NCBI GenBank assembly: GCA_002279065.1
Contig: NCKB01000005.1
Coordinates: forward strand, 124,001-188,000
Direction of reading: 5' to 3'
DNA: 64,000 bases
From: Lysobacterales bacterium 15-68-25
GTDB taxonomy: Bacteria > Pseudomonadota > Gammaproteobacteria > Xanthomonadales > Rhodanobacteraceae
In this document: piece by piece, positions 35,237 through 44,391 of the stretch
How the letters are laid out: each line of letters opens with the position of its first letter
Position numbering within the stretch: the first letter of the stretch is position 1
The notes under the pieces: model-generated
What the model saw: the letters and a program-made list of their open reading frames with translations, nothing else
The model's database searches: none
What the model was told of the DNA's origin: nothing
Position numbers and translations under genes: made by a program

Positions 35237-37471
35237 ATGCGGTCTTCGTTCCGATCCGGCGGGTGGTTGCCCGTCCTGTTTGTCCTTGCGTGGCCGCTCG
35301 CGGCCCAGTCTCGCCAGACTGCGCCGACGGTACCTGCCGACGCGACGCTCGCGACGGCGACCACGGCCAGCGCGCCATACGTGCCGATCCCGCTGGCGTC
35401 CCCGGACGCCGCGGCGGTGAGCACGCCGAGTGCCCCGGGCGCCTGGGGCGGCGAGCGCACCGGCAACGAGCCGACACTGTCCGATCGCGTGGTGGCCTAT
35501 CACATCGACGCCGAACTGGACGCCGTCAAACACGCGGTGCACGGCAGGGAGCAGCTGCAGTGGCGCAATCGCAGCGACCGCGAGGTACGCAGCATCTACA
35601 TGCACCTGTACCTCAACGCGTTCGCCAACGAGGGCAGCACGTTCTTCACCGAGCGCGGGGTACTCACTGCGCATGGCAGCTCGCGCGGCAAGGCCAGCCT
35701 GAAGAAGGGGCAGTGGGGCTGGATCGACCTCAGCAGCGTGCGGCAGGCCGATACCGACCTGAAGTGGAGCTTCGTCCATCCGGATGGCGGTCCGGCCACC
35801 GACCACACCGTGGTGCGCGTGGATCTCGCCCAGCCGGTACCGGCCGGCGGCACGCTGACCCTGGATATCGACTTCCTCAGCCAGCTGCCGCGGGTGGTCG
35901 AGCGCACCGGCTGGTTCGGCGACTTCAACCTGGTGGCGCAGTGGTTCCCGAAGATCGGCGTGCTCGAGCTGCCGGGCGAGCGCGGCGCCACTGAAGTGCG
36001 CTGGAATTGCCACGAGTTCCACTTCAACAGTGAGTTCTACGCCGATTTCGGCCTGTACGACGTCCGGCTCACGGTGCCGGCGGACTACACCGTCGGTGCC
36101 GTGGGCGAACTGCAGGGCCAGCCGCAGACGGCCGATGGCAAGACCACCTACCACTACGTGCAGGCTGACGTGCACGACTTTGCCTGGGTCGCCGCCAAGG
36201 GCTACCGGACGCTGGACGGCAGCTACGAGGGCCCGGGCAGCCCGAAGGTCGCGGTGCGGGTGATCTATCCACCCGAGTACGAGGCCAGTGCCAAGCCCGT
36301 GCTGAAGGCCAGCATCGATTCGCTCGGCTACTTCTCGAAAACCCTGGGCGCGTACCCGTACCGGACGCTGACCGCCGTGGTGCCGCCGTACAACGCCGGC
36401 GAGGCGGGCGGCATGGAATACCCGACCTTCTTCACCGCGGAGGGCTACAAGGAGGTCGAGCCCGGAACGATCACGCAGTACATGCTGGACTTCGTGACCA
36501 TCCACGAATTCGGTCATGGCTATTTCTACGGCCTGCTCGCCTCAAACGAGTTCGAGGAGCCGATGCTCGACGAGGGTCTGAACGAGTACTGGGACCAGCG
36601 CATGCTGCGCGAGCGGGGGCAGGATCTGGACCTGGCCACGCCGCTGATGAAGCGGCTCGGCATCGTGCCGCGTGCCAGCGGTTTCGCGCTGGAGCGGCTG
36701 GGTGCCGGCCTGCGCCAGCCGCCCGATCCGATCGGCGAGAACGCATGGGATCGGCTGTCGTCCTCCAGCTACGGGACGGTCTATTCGCGCACTGCCACCG
36801 CCATGCACGATCTGGAGGAGCGGCTCGGCAGGCCGGTGATGGAGCAGGCGTTCCGCGAGTACTACAAGCGCTGGCGCTATCGACACCCTTCGGCAGCCGA
36901 CCTGCGCGCGGCACTGATCGATGTCTCCGGCAAGCCGGACATCGTGAACCAGGTGTTCGACCAGACCGTCTACGGCACCGCCTGGGTCGACGACGCCGTG
37001 ACCTCGATCGATACCGAGCGGGTGGAGCCGCTGGCCGGTACCTTCGTGAAGGATGGCCAGCGCACCGAGAACGATGCCTCGGCCCGCGACGAGGCGGTCG
37101 ACAAGCAGTTGGCGGACTGGAAGAAGCAGCATCCGGGCACGAAGGACGGGGCCGGCCCGTTCCCCTGGCGCAGCACGGTGACGGTGCGCCGCTACGGCGC
37201 CGCGGCTCCGCAGACGCTGCGCCTGACCTACGCCGACGGCAGCCACGAGGACCTGCCGTGGAACGACCACCGGCGCTGGGCGCGTTTCGTGGTGACCAAG
37301 CCGACCAAGGTCGTGTCGGCCGAGCTCGATCCGCAGCAGACGGTCTACCTGGACGCCGACAAGCTCAACGACAGCTATGCCACCAAGGCCAATGGCGCCG
37401 CCTCGCGGCGCTGGGCGGCCGATGCCGCGGCGCTGTTGCAGAACCTGTATTCCTTGCTGGGGACCCTGTGA
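35237..37471 (+). CDS. M1-family metallopeptidase, exported
   Basis: Zinc aminopeptidase-like protein, 744 residues, with a signal peptide (GWLPVLFVLAWPLAAQS). The zinc site is H423-E-F-G-H427 with the third ligand E446 (DEGLNE), the x18 spacing of M1 peptidases. Upstream, AGGMEYPTFF replaces the GAMEN exopeptidase motif, so its exopeptidase activity is not certain. The start at 35237 is fixed by a strong GGGGGAG. The 3' end overlaps the next membrane-protein gene (TGATG). Confidence 0.9.
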   Translation: MRSSFRSGGWLPVLFVLAWPLAAQSRQTAPTVPADATLATATTASAPYVPIPLASPDAAAVSTPSAPGAWGGERTGNEPTLSDRVVAYHIDAELDAVKHAVHGREQLQWRNRSDREVRSIYMHLYLNAFANEGSTFFTERGVLTAHGSSRGKASLKKGQWGWIDLSSVRQADTDLKWSFVHPDGGPATDHTVVRVDLAQPVPAGGTLTLDIDFLSQLPRVVERTGWFGDFNLVAQWFPKIGVLELPGERGATEVRWNCHEFHFNSEFYADFGLYDVRLTVPADYTVGAVGELQGQPQTADGKTTYHYVQADVHDFAWVAAKGYRTLDGSYEGPGSPKVAVRVIYPPEYEASAKPVLKASIDSLGYFSKTLGAYPYRTLTAVVPPYNAGEAGGMEYPTFFTAEGYKEVEPGTITQYMLDFVTIHEFGHGYFYGLLASNEFEEPMLDEGLNEYWDQRMLRERGQDLDLATPLMKRLGIVPRASGFALERLGAGLRQPPDPIGENAWDRLSSSSYGTVYSRTATAMHDLEERLGRPVMEQAFREYYKRWRYRHPSAADLRAALIDVSGKPDIVNQVFDQTVYGTAWVDDAVTSIDTERVEPLAGTFVKDGQRTENDASARDEAVDKQLADWKKQHPGTKDGAGPFPWRSTVTVRRYGAAAPQTLRLTYADGSHEDLPWNDHRRWARFVVTKPTKVVSAELDPQQTVYLDADKLNDSYATKANGAASRRWAADAAALLQNLYSLLGTL

Positions 37472-38388
37472 TGGCCTGGAAACAATCCCGCCGGGTCGAC
37501 CTCGGCTCGCTCGTCGCTGCACCGTTTGCCGCCATGCAGTGGCGCCTGCTGCTGCTGTGGGTGCTGTTCCTGCTGCTGCCCACCGCCGTGGTCGCGTTGC
37601 CGCTGTGGAAGTCGCTGGGCGACCTGCTCGACCATTCGGTGCGCGTGCCGGAGTGGGCGCAGTCCTTCCACGCGACGATGTTCGGCGACGTGGCGATGCA
37701 GCTCGGTCGCCATGGCGGCTGGTTGAGCGGTGCCGCCCTGGCCGGCATCGTCCTGACGGTGCTGTTGCTGCCGTTGCTGCACGGCATGGTGGTGGCGGCT
37801 GGCCGCGCCGGGCGTGCACTCGGCTTCGGCCACCTGCTGCAAAGCGGCCTGATCGAGTACGGCCGGATGTTCCGGCTGATGCTCTGGTCGCTGCTGCCTT
37901 ACGCGGTGATGCTCGGCCTGGCCGCGTTCGCCATGAAGACGGCCAGCGAGCATGCCCGGGCCGACGTGCTGCAGTCGCAGGCCGATGCGGCCAGTCGTGC
38001 AGCGCAGTGGGCAGCGGTGGTCCTGTTCGTGCTGGCGCAGGCGATCGTCGAGTCTTCCCGCGCGGCCTTCGTGGCGGATGTCGGCCTGCGCTCGGCCACG
38101 CGTGCCTTCGGTCGCGGCGTGATGCAACTGCTGCGGCGCCCGTTGAGCACGTTGCTGAGCTACCTGGTGATCAGCGTCGTCGGCCTGGCGCTCGCAATGG
38201 TGCTGGGGGTGTGGCGCGCGCACACCCCGGCGATCGGCCTCGGCGGCTTCATGCTGGCCCTGGTGATCAGCCAGCTGGCGGTGGCGGTCACCGGCTGGAT
38301 GCATGCGGCGCGGGTGTTCGCATTGGCGCGGGTGGCCGGATCGCTGGCGCCATCGCGCCGCGGCAGCGGGCTCTCGCCGGCGCGCTGA
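37471..38388 (+). CDS. Hypothetical polytopic membrane protein
   Basis: A 305-residue inner-membrane protein with about six hydrophobic segments (at about 28-45, 85-105, 130-150, 175-195, 225-245 and 255-275). It does not match a family I can name with certainty. Its ATG overlaps the stop of the M1 peptidase gene (TGATG at 37469-37473), so the two are translationally coupled and the protein may be a membrane partner of that peptidase. The convergent HutD-like gene begins 28 bases beyond its stop. Confidence 0.72.
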   Translation: MAWKQSRRVDLGSLVAAPFAAMQWRLLLLWVLFLLLPTAVVALPLWKSLGDLLDHSVRVPEWAQSFHATMFGDVAMQLGRHGGWLSGAALAGIVLTVLLLPLLHGMVVAAGRAGRALGFGHLLQSGLIEYGRMFRLMLWSLLPYAVMLGLAAFAMKTASEHARADVLQSQADAASRAAQWAAVVLFVLAQAIVESSRAAFVADVGLRSATRAFGRGVMQLLRRPLSTLLSYLVISVVGLALAMVLGVWRAHTPAIGLGGFMLALVISQLAVAVTGWMHAARVFALARVAGSLAPSRRGSGLSPAR

Positions 38389-38407
38389 GCGCAGCGAAGC
38401 GGAGCGT

Positions 38408-38429
38408 CCCGGCCGGTCAGGCGGCCGGG
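38408..38429. other. 8-bp perfect hairpin between convergent genes
   Basis: CCCGGCCG (38408-38415) pairs with CGGCCGGG (38422-38429) around a six-base loop. The minus-strand stop codon (38417-38419) lies in the loop. There is no T-run on either side, so it may be a weak bidirectional terminator of the two converging genes. Confidence 0.45.
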
Positions 38430-38980
38430 ATCGTCCGGAAGCGGACCAGCAGCAACTCGCCTGCGCCTTCCAGTCGCAGGCGCTGGCCCGCTTCGGTGGG
38501 CAGCCAGGCGGGCACGCCCGCTGCCAGTTCCCAGCCGGCTTCGCCCAGTTTCACCACGGCATGGCCGACAAGCAGCCAGGCCAGCCAGCCCTGGTCGGTG
38601 GTGGGCAGCAGCATCGGACCCTGCAGCGGACGGGCGATCAGCTCGGCATCGTCCGGGTGACTGCGCTCCAGACGAACGACCCGGGTGGGTGCGGCCAGGT
38701 GCAGCGTCTGGTTGGGGAGCAGGCTGGCGACCTGCAGCCGCAGCAGCGGACGCCCGCCGGGGTCGCCCAGCGCCAGCGGTGCGTCGAGCGGTGCGAGCTG
38801 GGTCGACGCGTTCTCGCGAAGCGCGGAATGTGCTCCGGGATCCAGATGCTGCAGATGCAGCCGCCAGGGCCCGGCTGCGCTGCCGTGGGTGTGCGCCGAA
38901 GCGAGCTGGATACCGGTCGCGTGGCCGCTGGGATCCGGCACCGCCGGCAGCGTGCGCAACGTGGCCGGGCCGGCGTTCAT
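38417..38980 (-). CDS. Hypothetical protein, possible HutD-like or bicupin fold
   Basis: A 187-residue cytosolic protein. The C-terminal half has a cupin-like pattern (GWLAWLLVGHAVVKLGEAGWELAAGVPAWLPTEAGQRLRLEGAGELLLVRF), and the N-terminal part resembles the first cupin of HutD-type proteins (SAAGPWRLHLQHLDPGAHSAL). No metal-binding His set is obvious. Start overlaps the GNAT gene's stop by four bases (ATGA, 38977-38980). The family is weakly supported. Confidence 0.55.
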   Translation of the reverse strand: MNAGPATLRTLPAVPDPSGHATGIQLASAHTHGSAAGPWRLHLQHLDPGAHSALRENASTQLAPLDAPLALGDPGGRPLLRLQVASLLPNQTLHLAAPTRVVRLERSHPDDAELIARPLQGPMLLPTTDQGWLAWLLVGHAVVKLGEAGWELAAGVPAWLPTEAGQRLRLEGAGELLLVRFRTIPAA

Positions 38981-39516
38981 GCCCAGGCGCGGCGGGGCTC
39001 GCGAAACGGCGGGTAGTAGGCGAACACGTGCGTGTTGCAGCCGTAGAAGTCCATGTCCTCGATGTGCTCGCCGCCCAGTCGCTCGGCGACGCGGTCGGAG
39101 GCTTCGTTGCCGATGCGCACCAGGCTGATCACGCGCTTGGCGTGCAGGGTGTTCCAGGCGAAGTCGAGGATCGCGGCACCGGCCTCGGTGGCATAGCCGT
39201 GGTGCCGGTGCTCGGGCTTGAGCATCCAGCCCATCTCCAGGTCGGGCCAGCCCTCGGGGTACATCAGGCCGGCGCGGCCGAGGAACTCGCCGGTCTCCTT
39301 CAGCTCCAGCGCCCACATGCCGCAGCCGCGCAACTGCCAGTGGCCCAGCAGCATGGCCAGCGAGCGCCAGGCGTTGGTGCGGTCCAGCGGCTGTCCGTCA
39401 CCGATCCACCGCGTGCTTTCCGGATCGGCCAGCATCGCTGCGTAGTCGTCGAAGTGCCGCTCGGTGAGTGCAGTCAGGCGCAGGCGCGCCGTTTCGATGG
39501 TGGGAATGTTGGACAT
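38977..39516 (-). CDS. GNAT-family N-acetyltransferase (RimJ/RimL-like)
   Basis: A 179-residue acetyltransferase from the ATG at 39516 (an earlier ATG at 39522 is possible). The family features are TIETARLRLTALTERHFDDYAAMLADPESTRWIGDG at the start, EMGWMLKPEHRHHGYATEAGAAILDFAWNTL (motif A; R/H-x-x-G-x-A loop HHGYA), and VRIGNEASDRVAERLGG (motif B). RimJ/RimL-type enzymes acetylate ribosomal or other protein N-termini or small amines. It lies next to a SET-domain gene and a HutD-like gene in the same orientation. Confidence 0.88.
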   Translation of the reverse strand: MSNIPTIETARLRLTALTERHFDDYAAMLADPESTRWIGDGQPLDRTNAWRSLAMLLGHWQLRGCGMWALELKETGEFLGRAGLMYPEGWPDLEMGWMLKPEHRHHGYATEAGAAILDFAWNTLHAKRVISLVRIGNEASDRVAERLGGEHIEDMDFYGCNTHVFAYYPPFREPRRAWA

Positions 39517-39529
39517 GGCCATTCGGTTT

Positions 39530-40000
39530 TCAGCGACGGCTATCCAGCAGTCGGCTGAGCGCTTGCGTACTTGAGACCAGGGCGTCCTCCCAGGCCAAGC
39601 CCACGATTCTCTCACCTGTGACCGAATCCACAAAATCCTCCGCCTCGCCGGGCGGCAGCAGATGCCGGTAGTCGACGGTCACCTCGGTGCCGGCCGGCAG
39701 GTCCGCCAGCGCGAAGATGAACCCCAGATGCCAGAGACCGGTGGGCGAAAAGCTGTGGTTGACGTAGCACTCGTCGGGCCAGTCCGGGGACACCGTGTAG
39801 CGGTCCTCGAACCAGCGCGCGCTGGCGTGGCGCAGGGCGGCGAGCTCCGGATTGCTCTCCAGTTCGTCGTGGCGCCAGGTGCGGTCGATCGCGTCGGGCG
39901 CGGTGATGATGCTGCCGGCGCGAACCGCTTCGTCGAGGAACAGGCCCTGGCCGGCACCGCCAATGGTGGAGGCGGCGATGCGGTAACGCGGAAGGATCAT
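39530..40000 (-). CDS. SET-domain protein
   Basis: A 156-residue cytosolic protein with a SET-like fold. The start (YRIAASTIGGAGQGLFLDEAVRAGSII) is the G-rich N-terminal SET motif; the core YVNHSFSPTGLWHLGFIFALADLPAGTEVTVDYRHLLPPGE has the NHS and GTEVTVDYR (EELTxDYR-like) motifs of S-adenosylmethionine-dependent lysine methyltransferases. Bacterial single-domain SET proteins are known in this order, but their targets are mostly unknown. The ATG at 40000 gives the expected length. Confidence 0.85.
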   Translation of the reverse strand: MILPRYRIAASTIGGAGQGLFLDEAVRAGSIITAPDAIDRTWRHDELESNPELAALRHASARWFEDRYTVSPDWPDECYVNHSFSPTGLWHLGFIFALADLPAGTEVTVDYRHLLPPGEAEDFVDSVTGERIVGLAWEDALVSSTQALSRLLDSRR

Positions 40001-40118
40001 GGAGCACACGAAGCGCGAGGCCCGGATCGGGCGCGCCGGAGTGTAGCGCAAGCGTGGCGGGCCGCCAGCGACTCGCCACGCCGCCCCATCCATGGGTCGG
40101 GGAGTCCCTGCGGGGGAA

Positions 40119-40439
40119 TTACTTGGCGCTGGCCTTGTGCTTCACCTTCGCGGCCTTGGGGGGCGCGCCGGCGGCGTTGCCGCTGAACTGGATGGCCTGC
40201 TGGTTGCGCTTGAGCGTGGCCGGGCCCATGCCCTTCACCTGGGCCAGGTCGTCCAGGGTCTTGAACGGGCCGTGGGCCTCGCGCCAGGCCACGATGGCCT
40301 TGGCCTTGGCCGCACCTACGCCGTCGAGCGAACTGGCGATGGTGGCCGCATCGGCCTTGTTGATGTTGACCGGTGTGGCGGCGATGGCGGGCAGGGTGAC
40401 GGCCAGTGCCAGGGCGGCGGCGAGCAGGGTGCGAAGCAT
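40119..40439 (-). CDS. ComEA-like exported helix-hairpin-helix protein
   Basis: A 106-residue protein with a signal peptide (MLRTLLAAALALAVTLPAIAA) and one ComEA-type double helix-hairpin-helix domain: VNINKADAATIASSLDGVGAAKAKAIVAWREAHGPFKTLDDLAQVKGMGPATLKR. ComEA family proteins bind DNA in the periplasm during natural transformation, and short ComEA-like proteins are common without a linked com operon. The C-terminus is Lys-rich (KAAKVKHKASAK). A strong GGAGGAAA ribosome binding site supports the start. Confidence 0.9.
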   Translation of the reverse strand: MLRTLLAAALALAVTLPAIAATPVNINKADAATIASSLDGVGAAKAKAIVAWREAHGPFKTLDDLAQVKGMGPATLKRNQQAIQFSGNAAGAPPKAAKVKHKASAK

Positions 40440-40654
40440 GGCATTTCCTCCGTGAAAGCGTTGACTGGGGCCGAATCGGGCCGTGGAGAACTGTGCGGCA
40501 ACGGTGGCGCCGACGATGCCGGTGCGGACCACATGCCGGCCGGGGGCTGGCCGGACCGCTCTGTGGGCATGCCCCGACGGTCGTGTCGGGGCCGGGAGGG
40601 GCGAAGGTGGGCGCTGTTACAATGGCAACCTTTGCCAGCATCACGGAGTCGCCG

Positions 40655-42076
40655 ATGGATACCGCCCGCCTTTCCCGTTTCGTCAGCGGCCTGTGGGACG
40701 ACGAGATCGTGCCGCAGCTGGTGGAATACATCCGCATTCCCAACAAGTCGCCGATGTTCGACAGGGACTGGGTCGCCCACGGCTACATGGACCAGGCCGT
40801 CGAACTGATGTCGAGCTGGGCCCGCGGCAAGCTGGCCGCGTTCCCCGGCGCCACGCTGGAGGTGGTGCGACTGGAAGGGCGCACGCCGCTGATCTACATC
40901 GAGGTCCCGGGCGAGGGCGATGACACCGTCGTGCTCTACGGCCACCTGGACAAGCAGCCGGAGATGACCGGCTGGGTCGACGGCCTCGGTCCGTGGACGC
41001 CGGTGATCAAGGGCGACAAGCTGTACGGTCGCGGCGGCGCCGACGACGGCTACGCGATCTTCGGCTCGCTCGCAGCCCTGCTGGCGCTGCGCGAGCAGGG
41101 CATCGCGCACAGCCGCTGCGTGATCCTGATCGAGGCCTGCGAGGAGTCCGGCAGCTATGACCTGCCGTTCTACGTCGACCACCTGGCCGCGCGCATCGGC
41201 AATCCGTCGCTGGTGGTCTGCCTGGATTCGGGCTGCGGCAACTACGACCAGCTCTGGCTGACCACCAGCCTGCGCGGAATGACCGGCGGCGAACTCACGG
41301 TGCAGGTGCTGGAAGAGGGCGTGCATTCAGGCGACGCCTCCGGCGTGGTGCCGTCGAGCTTCCGCATCCTGCGCGAGCTGCTGTCGCGGCTGGAGGACCC
41401 GGCCACCGGCCGGATCCTGCCGAAGGAGCTCTACGTCGACATCCCGGCCGAGCGCATCGAGCAGGCGCGCCACTCCACCGAGGTGCTTGGCACGGCCATC
41501 TACGACAAGTTCCCGTTCGTCGAGGGCATGCAGCCGGTCACCGAGGACCTGGTCGAGCTGGTGCTCAACCGTACCTGGCGTCCGCAGCTGGCGGTCACCG
41601 GCGTGGACGGCATGCCGCCGCTGGAAAGCGCCGGCAACGTGCTGCGCCCGAAGACCGCGGTGAAGCTGAGCCTGCGCGTGCCGCCGACGCTCAACGGCTC
41701 GAAGGCCGGCGACTTCGTCAAGCAACTGCTGGAGACCGATCCGCCGTACGGCGCGAAGGTCACCTTCAAGCTGGAGAAGGACGGCAGCGGCTGGAACGCG
41801 CCGCAGCTCTCGCCGTGGCTGGCCGAAGCGGTGAAGGAGGCTTCCGAGCACTACTTCGGCGCGCCGGCGGCGTACATGGGCGAAGGCGGCTCGATCCCGT
41901 TCATGGGCATGCTGGGCGAGAAGTTTCCGCAGGCGCAGTTCCTGATCACCGGTGTGCTGGGCCCGCACTCCAATGCGCACGGCCCGAACGAGTTCCTGCA
42001 CATCCCCACCGGCAAGAAGGTGTCGATGGTGGTGGCCGAGGTGGTGGCTCGCCACTACGAGCAGCAGGGCAAGTAA
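40655..42076 (+). CDS. M20-family dipeptidase
   Basis: Zinc metallopeptidase of the ArgE/DapE/CPG2 family, 473 residues. Metal and catalytic residues are seen in VVLYGHLDKQPE (H, D), RGGADDGY (the bridging Asp), ACEESGS (E-E), LDSGCG (Asp) and HSNAHGPNEFL (His). The long form with the lid domain and PDGMPPLESAGNVL is the M20 dipeptidase (carnosinase-like) type. The start is fixed by GGAG six bases before the ATG at 40655. It is followed three bases later by the YggS gene. Confidence 0.93.
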   Translation: MDTARLSRFVSGLWDDEIVPQLVEYIRIPNKSPMFDRDWVAHGYMDQAVELMSSWARGKLAAFPGATLEVVRLEGRTPLIYIEVPGEGDDTVVLYGHLDKQPEMTGWVDGLGPWTPVIKGDKLYGRGGADDGYAIFGSLAALLALREQGIAHSRCVILIEACEESGSYDLPFYVDHLAARIGNPSLVVCLDSGCGNYDQLWLTTSLRGMTGGELTVQVLEEGVHSGDASGVVPSSFRILRELLSRLEDPATGRILPKELYVDIPAERIEQARHSTEVLGTAIYDKFPFVEGMQPVTEDLVELVLNRTWRPQLAVTGVDGMPPLESAGNVLRPKTAVKLSLRVPPTLNGSKAGDFVKQLLETDPPYGAKVTFKLEKDGSGWNAPQLSPWLAEAVKEASEHYFGAPAAYMGEGGSIPFMGMLGEKFPQAQFLITGVLGPHSNAHGPNEFLHIPTGKKVSMVVAEVVARHYEQQGK

Positions 42077-42078
42077 AC

Positions 42079-42795
42079 ATGGCTGGTGACGTCGAGCCCG
42101 CCGTGCTGGCCGCCAACCTGGCGGCCGTGCGGGCACGGGTCGATGCCGCCTGCCGCGCGGCGGGTCGCGATCCGGCCGAGGTGCGCGTGCTGCCCGTCAG
42201 CAAGACCTTCGGCGCGGACGCGGTGCGTGCGGCGTTCGCCCTGGGCGAGCGCCGCTTCGGCGAGAACCGCGTGCAGGAAGTGCGCGAAAAGGCGCCGCTG
42301 CTGGCCGATTGCGCCATCGAGTGGGTGATCATCGGCCCGCTGCAGACCAACAAGGCCAGGGACGTCGCGCGCCTCGCGCACGAGGTGCAGACGCTGGACC
42401 GCATCGAGCTGGCCGAGGCGCTGGACCACCGCCTGCAGATCGAGGGGCGGGCCATCGACGCCCTGGTGCAGGTGAAGACCTCGCCGGAGGAGAGCAAGCA
42501 CGGCCTCGCCCCCGAGGCCTTGCCCGGTCTGATGGCCGAGCTGCGTCGCTTCGATACCCTGCGCGTGCGCGGCCTGATGACCATCGCCACGCATACCGAC
42601 GACGAGGCCGAGGTGCGCCGCTGCTTCCGCCAGCTGCGCGAGCTGCGCGACGCGATGATGGCTTCGGGGCACGACCTGCCGCGGCTGTCGATGGGCATGA
42701 GTGGCGACTTCGCCCTGGCCATCGCCGAAGGGGCGACCGAGGTGCGCATCGGCAGCGCGATCTTCGGGGCGCGCCCGCCGACGCACGCCGGTTGA
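42079..42795 (+). CDS. yggS: YggS/PROSC-family PLP homeostasis protein
   Basis: PLP-binding alanine-racemase-fold protein, 238 residues, that keeps PLP and vitamin B6 vitamers balanced. The PLP lysine is K42 (VLPVSKTFG), and the family motifs HFIGPLQTNK (here VIIGPLQTNK), VQVKTSPEESKHG, RGLMTIATHTDDE and SMGMSGDFALAIAEGATEVRIGSAIFGAR are all present; the C-terminal SxGMSxDxxxAIxxGxTxVRxGxxIFG motif is diagnostic. Start three bases after the M20 stop. Confidence 0.97.
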   Translation: MAGDVEPAVLAANLAAVRARVDAACRAAGRDPAEVRVLPVSKTFGADAVRAAFALGERRFGENRVQEVREKAPLLADCAIEWVIIGPLQTNKARDVARLAHEVQTLDRIELAEALDHRLQIEGRAIDALVQVKTSPEESKHGLAPEALPGLMAELRRFDTLRVRGLMTIATHTDDEAEVRRCFRQLRELRDAMMASGHDLPRLSMGMSGDFALAIAEGATEVRIGSAIFGARPPTHAG

Positions 42796-42980
42796 GTGGC
42801 GTTCGGCTGAACGGTTGCCCCGGGGAAGGGGTGGGGAATACTGATCGCCGGGGTTCACTTAACCCCGATCCAACAAACCCGTCGCCTCCCTTTGATAGCT
42901 TCAACGGTCTGTTCCCGGCCTGCCGCAGCCGGTCGGGACTTCAACCGTTCACCGAGTGTTGCGAGGGGAGCCTGTCCCGC

Positions 42981-43640
42981 ATGACGATCAAGCCGCTGAC
43001 CGCGCTCGCCGCGCTGGCCATCGCCGTGTTCGCCGCTCCCGCACATGCCGCCGGGTCCGTCACCCCGACACCGTCGATGAGTCCGGTGGTCGCTCCGCTG
43101 GCGCAGGCGCTGCCGTTGGCCGATCCGGCCTCGAAGCTGGCCATGTCGGTGCTGCCGGCCAATCCGTCGGCACTCCTCGCTGCCGCCGACACGCAGGCCA
43201 GCAGCACCGGTCAGGAGGCGGCCGGCCTGCGCCAGTCGCTGATCGGGCTGGCCATGGCGTTGCGCCACATCCGCTACGTGCGCGGCGGTCGCAACCCCTC
43301 GACCGGGTTCGACTGCAGCGGCTTCGTGCATTACGTGTTCGCCCATGCGGTGGGTCTGGACCTGCCGGCCAACGCCGCCTCGCAGTTCCTGGCCGGATTG
43401 AAGGTGAGCCGTGGGGAGATGCAGCCGGGCGACCTGGTGTTCTTCCGCACGGCCGGCCGTCGCGGGCGCATCTCGCACGTGGGCATCTATCTGGACAACG
43501 GCCGGTTCATCCATTCGCCCTCGCGCGGGCAGACCGTGCGGGTGGACAACCTGGCCGATGCCTACTGGGCCCGGCACTTCGCCGGTGCCGCACGGCCCGA
43601 GGGACTGGCCCAGGTCAGCCCGGTGCCGGGCAAGAGCTGA
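42981..43640 (+). CDS. NlpC/P60 cysteine peptidase (cell-wall endopeptidase)
   Basis: Secreted peptidoglycan endopeptidase of family C40, 219 residues. Signal peptide cleaves near residue 23 (APAHAA). The catalytic Cys is C112 (TGFDCSGFV), followed by H166 (ISHVGIYLDNG) and H178 (FIHSPS), the Cys-His-polar set. It cleaves D-Glu-meso-DAP type cross-peptide bonds. The start is the ATG at 42981. A terminator follows at 43667. Confidence 0.93.
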   Translation: MTIKPLTALAALAIAVFAAPAHAAGSVTPTPSMSPVVAPLAQALPLADPASKLAMSVLPANPSALLAAADTQASSTGQEAAGLRQSLIGLAMALRHIRYVRGGRNPSTGFDCSGFVHYVFAHAVGLDLPANAASQFLAGLKVSRGEMQPGDLVFFRTAGRRGRISHVGIYLDNGRFIHSPSRGQTVRVDNLADAYWARHFAGAARPEGLAQVSPVPGKS

Positions 43641-43666
43641 TCCGCGCACAAAGCATGATCCGACAC

Positions 43667-43691
43667 AGCCGCCGCGAGGCGGCTTCTTTTT
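43667..43691 (+). terminator. Rho-independent terminator after the NlpC/P60 gene
   Basis: AGCCGCC (43667-43673) pairs with GGCGGCT (43678-43684) over a GCGA loop and is followed by TCTTTTT. It lies 26 bases after the stop and before the glyoxalase gene. Confidence 0.85.
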
Positions 43692-43796
43692 CGCTGCCGT
43701 GGCACGCACGCTGCCCGGAGCGCCGCAGGGTGTTGTGCCGTGGCACATGACCCCCATCTCGTCGGTCTCTACCTGACGTCCCGAAGGAGCCTTGCG

Positions 43797-44327
43797 ATGC
43801 CGTTGTCGACCCTGCTGGATCTGCCTGGCGTGACCGCCCAGCCGGAAGCCGACACCCATGGCTACGTGTTCAACCACACCATGATCCGGGTGAAGGACGT
43901 TGCGGCCTCGCTGGACTTCTACACCCGCGTGCTCGGCTTCACGCCGGTGCACAGGCAGGTGTTCGATGAGGCGAAGTTCACCATCTACTACCTGGTGCTG
44001 CGGGCCGATCGCGCGGCGATTCCCGACGACGATGCCGCGCGGCTGGAGTGGGTGCTCGGTCAGCCGGGCGTGCTGGAGCTGACCCACAACCACGGCACCG
44101 AGGACGATCCGGATTTCCGCTACCACGACGGCAACGGCGAGCCGCGCGGCTTCGGCCACCTGTGCGTGTCGGTGCCGGACGTGCAGGCCGCCTGCGAACG
44201 CTTCGAAGCGCTGGGCGTGCCGTTCCAGAAGCGCCTGACCGACGGGCGCATGAAGCACATCGCCTTCATCAAGGATCCGGACGGCTACTGGATCGAGATC
44301 CTGCAGCCGGCGCGTTTCGTCGGCTGA
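43797..44327 (+). CDS. gloA: Lactoylglutathione lyase (glyoxalase I)
   Basis: Glyoxalase I converts the methylglyoxal-glutathione hemithioacetal to S-lactoylglutathione. The 176-residue protein has metal ligands H27 (FNHTMIRVKD), E94 (VLELTHNHG), H121 (GFGHLCVSV) and E167 (YWIEIL). The length, and the insertion before GHLCVSV, match the longer Zn-dependent class (human/Pseudomonas GloA3 type) rather than the short Ni-dependent E. coli type. The start at 43797 is set by AAGGAG eight bases away, rather than the upstream in-frame ATG at 43740. Confidence 0.95.
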   Translation: MPLSTLLDLPGVTAQPEADTHGYVFNHTMIRVKDVAASLDFYTRVLGFTPVHRQVFDEAKFTIYYLVLRADRAAIPDDDAARLEWVLGQPGVLELTHNHGTEDDPDFRYHDGNGEPRGFGHLCVSVPDVQAACERFEALGVPFQKRLTDGRMKHIAFIKDPDGYWIEILQPARFVG

Positions 44328-44391
44328 GCCCGGAACCGCCGCGGCGTGGTGCGGTCCGTGCCACGCCCGTCCCCCGACTGGAAACGCATCG

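Noticed and set aside
42849-42867. Hairpin CGGGGTT-CACTT-AACCCCG between yggS and the NlpC/P60 gene
   Set aside because: A 7-bp stem but no T-run, so not called a terminator; it may be a leader element.
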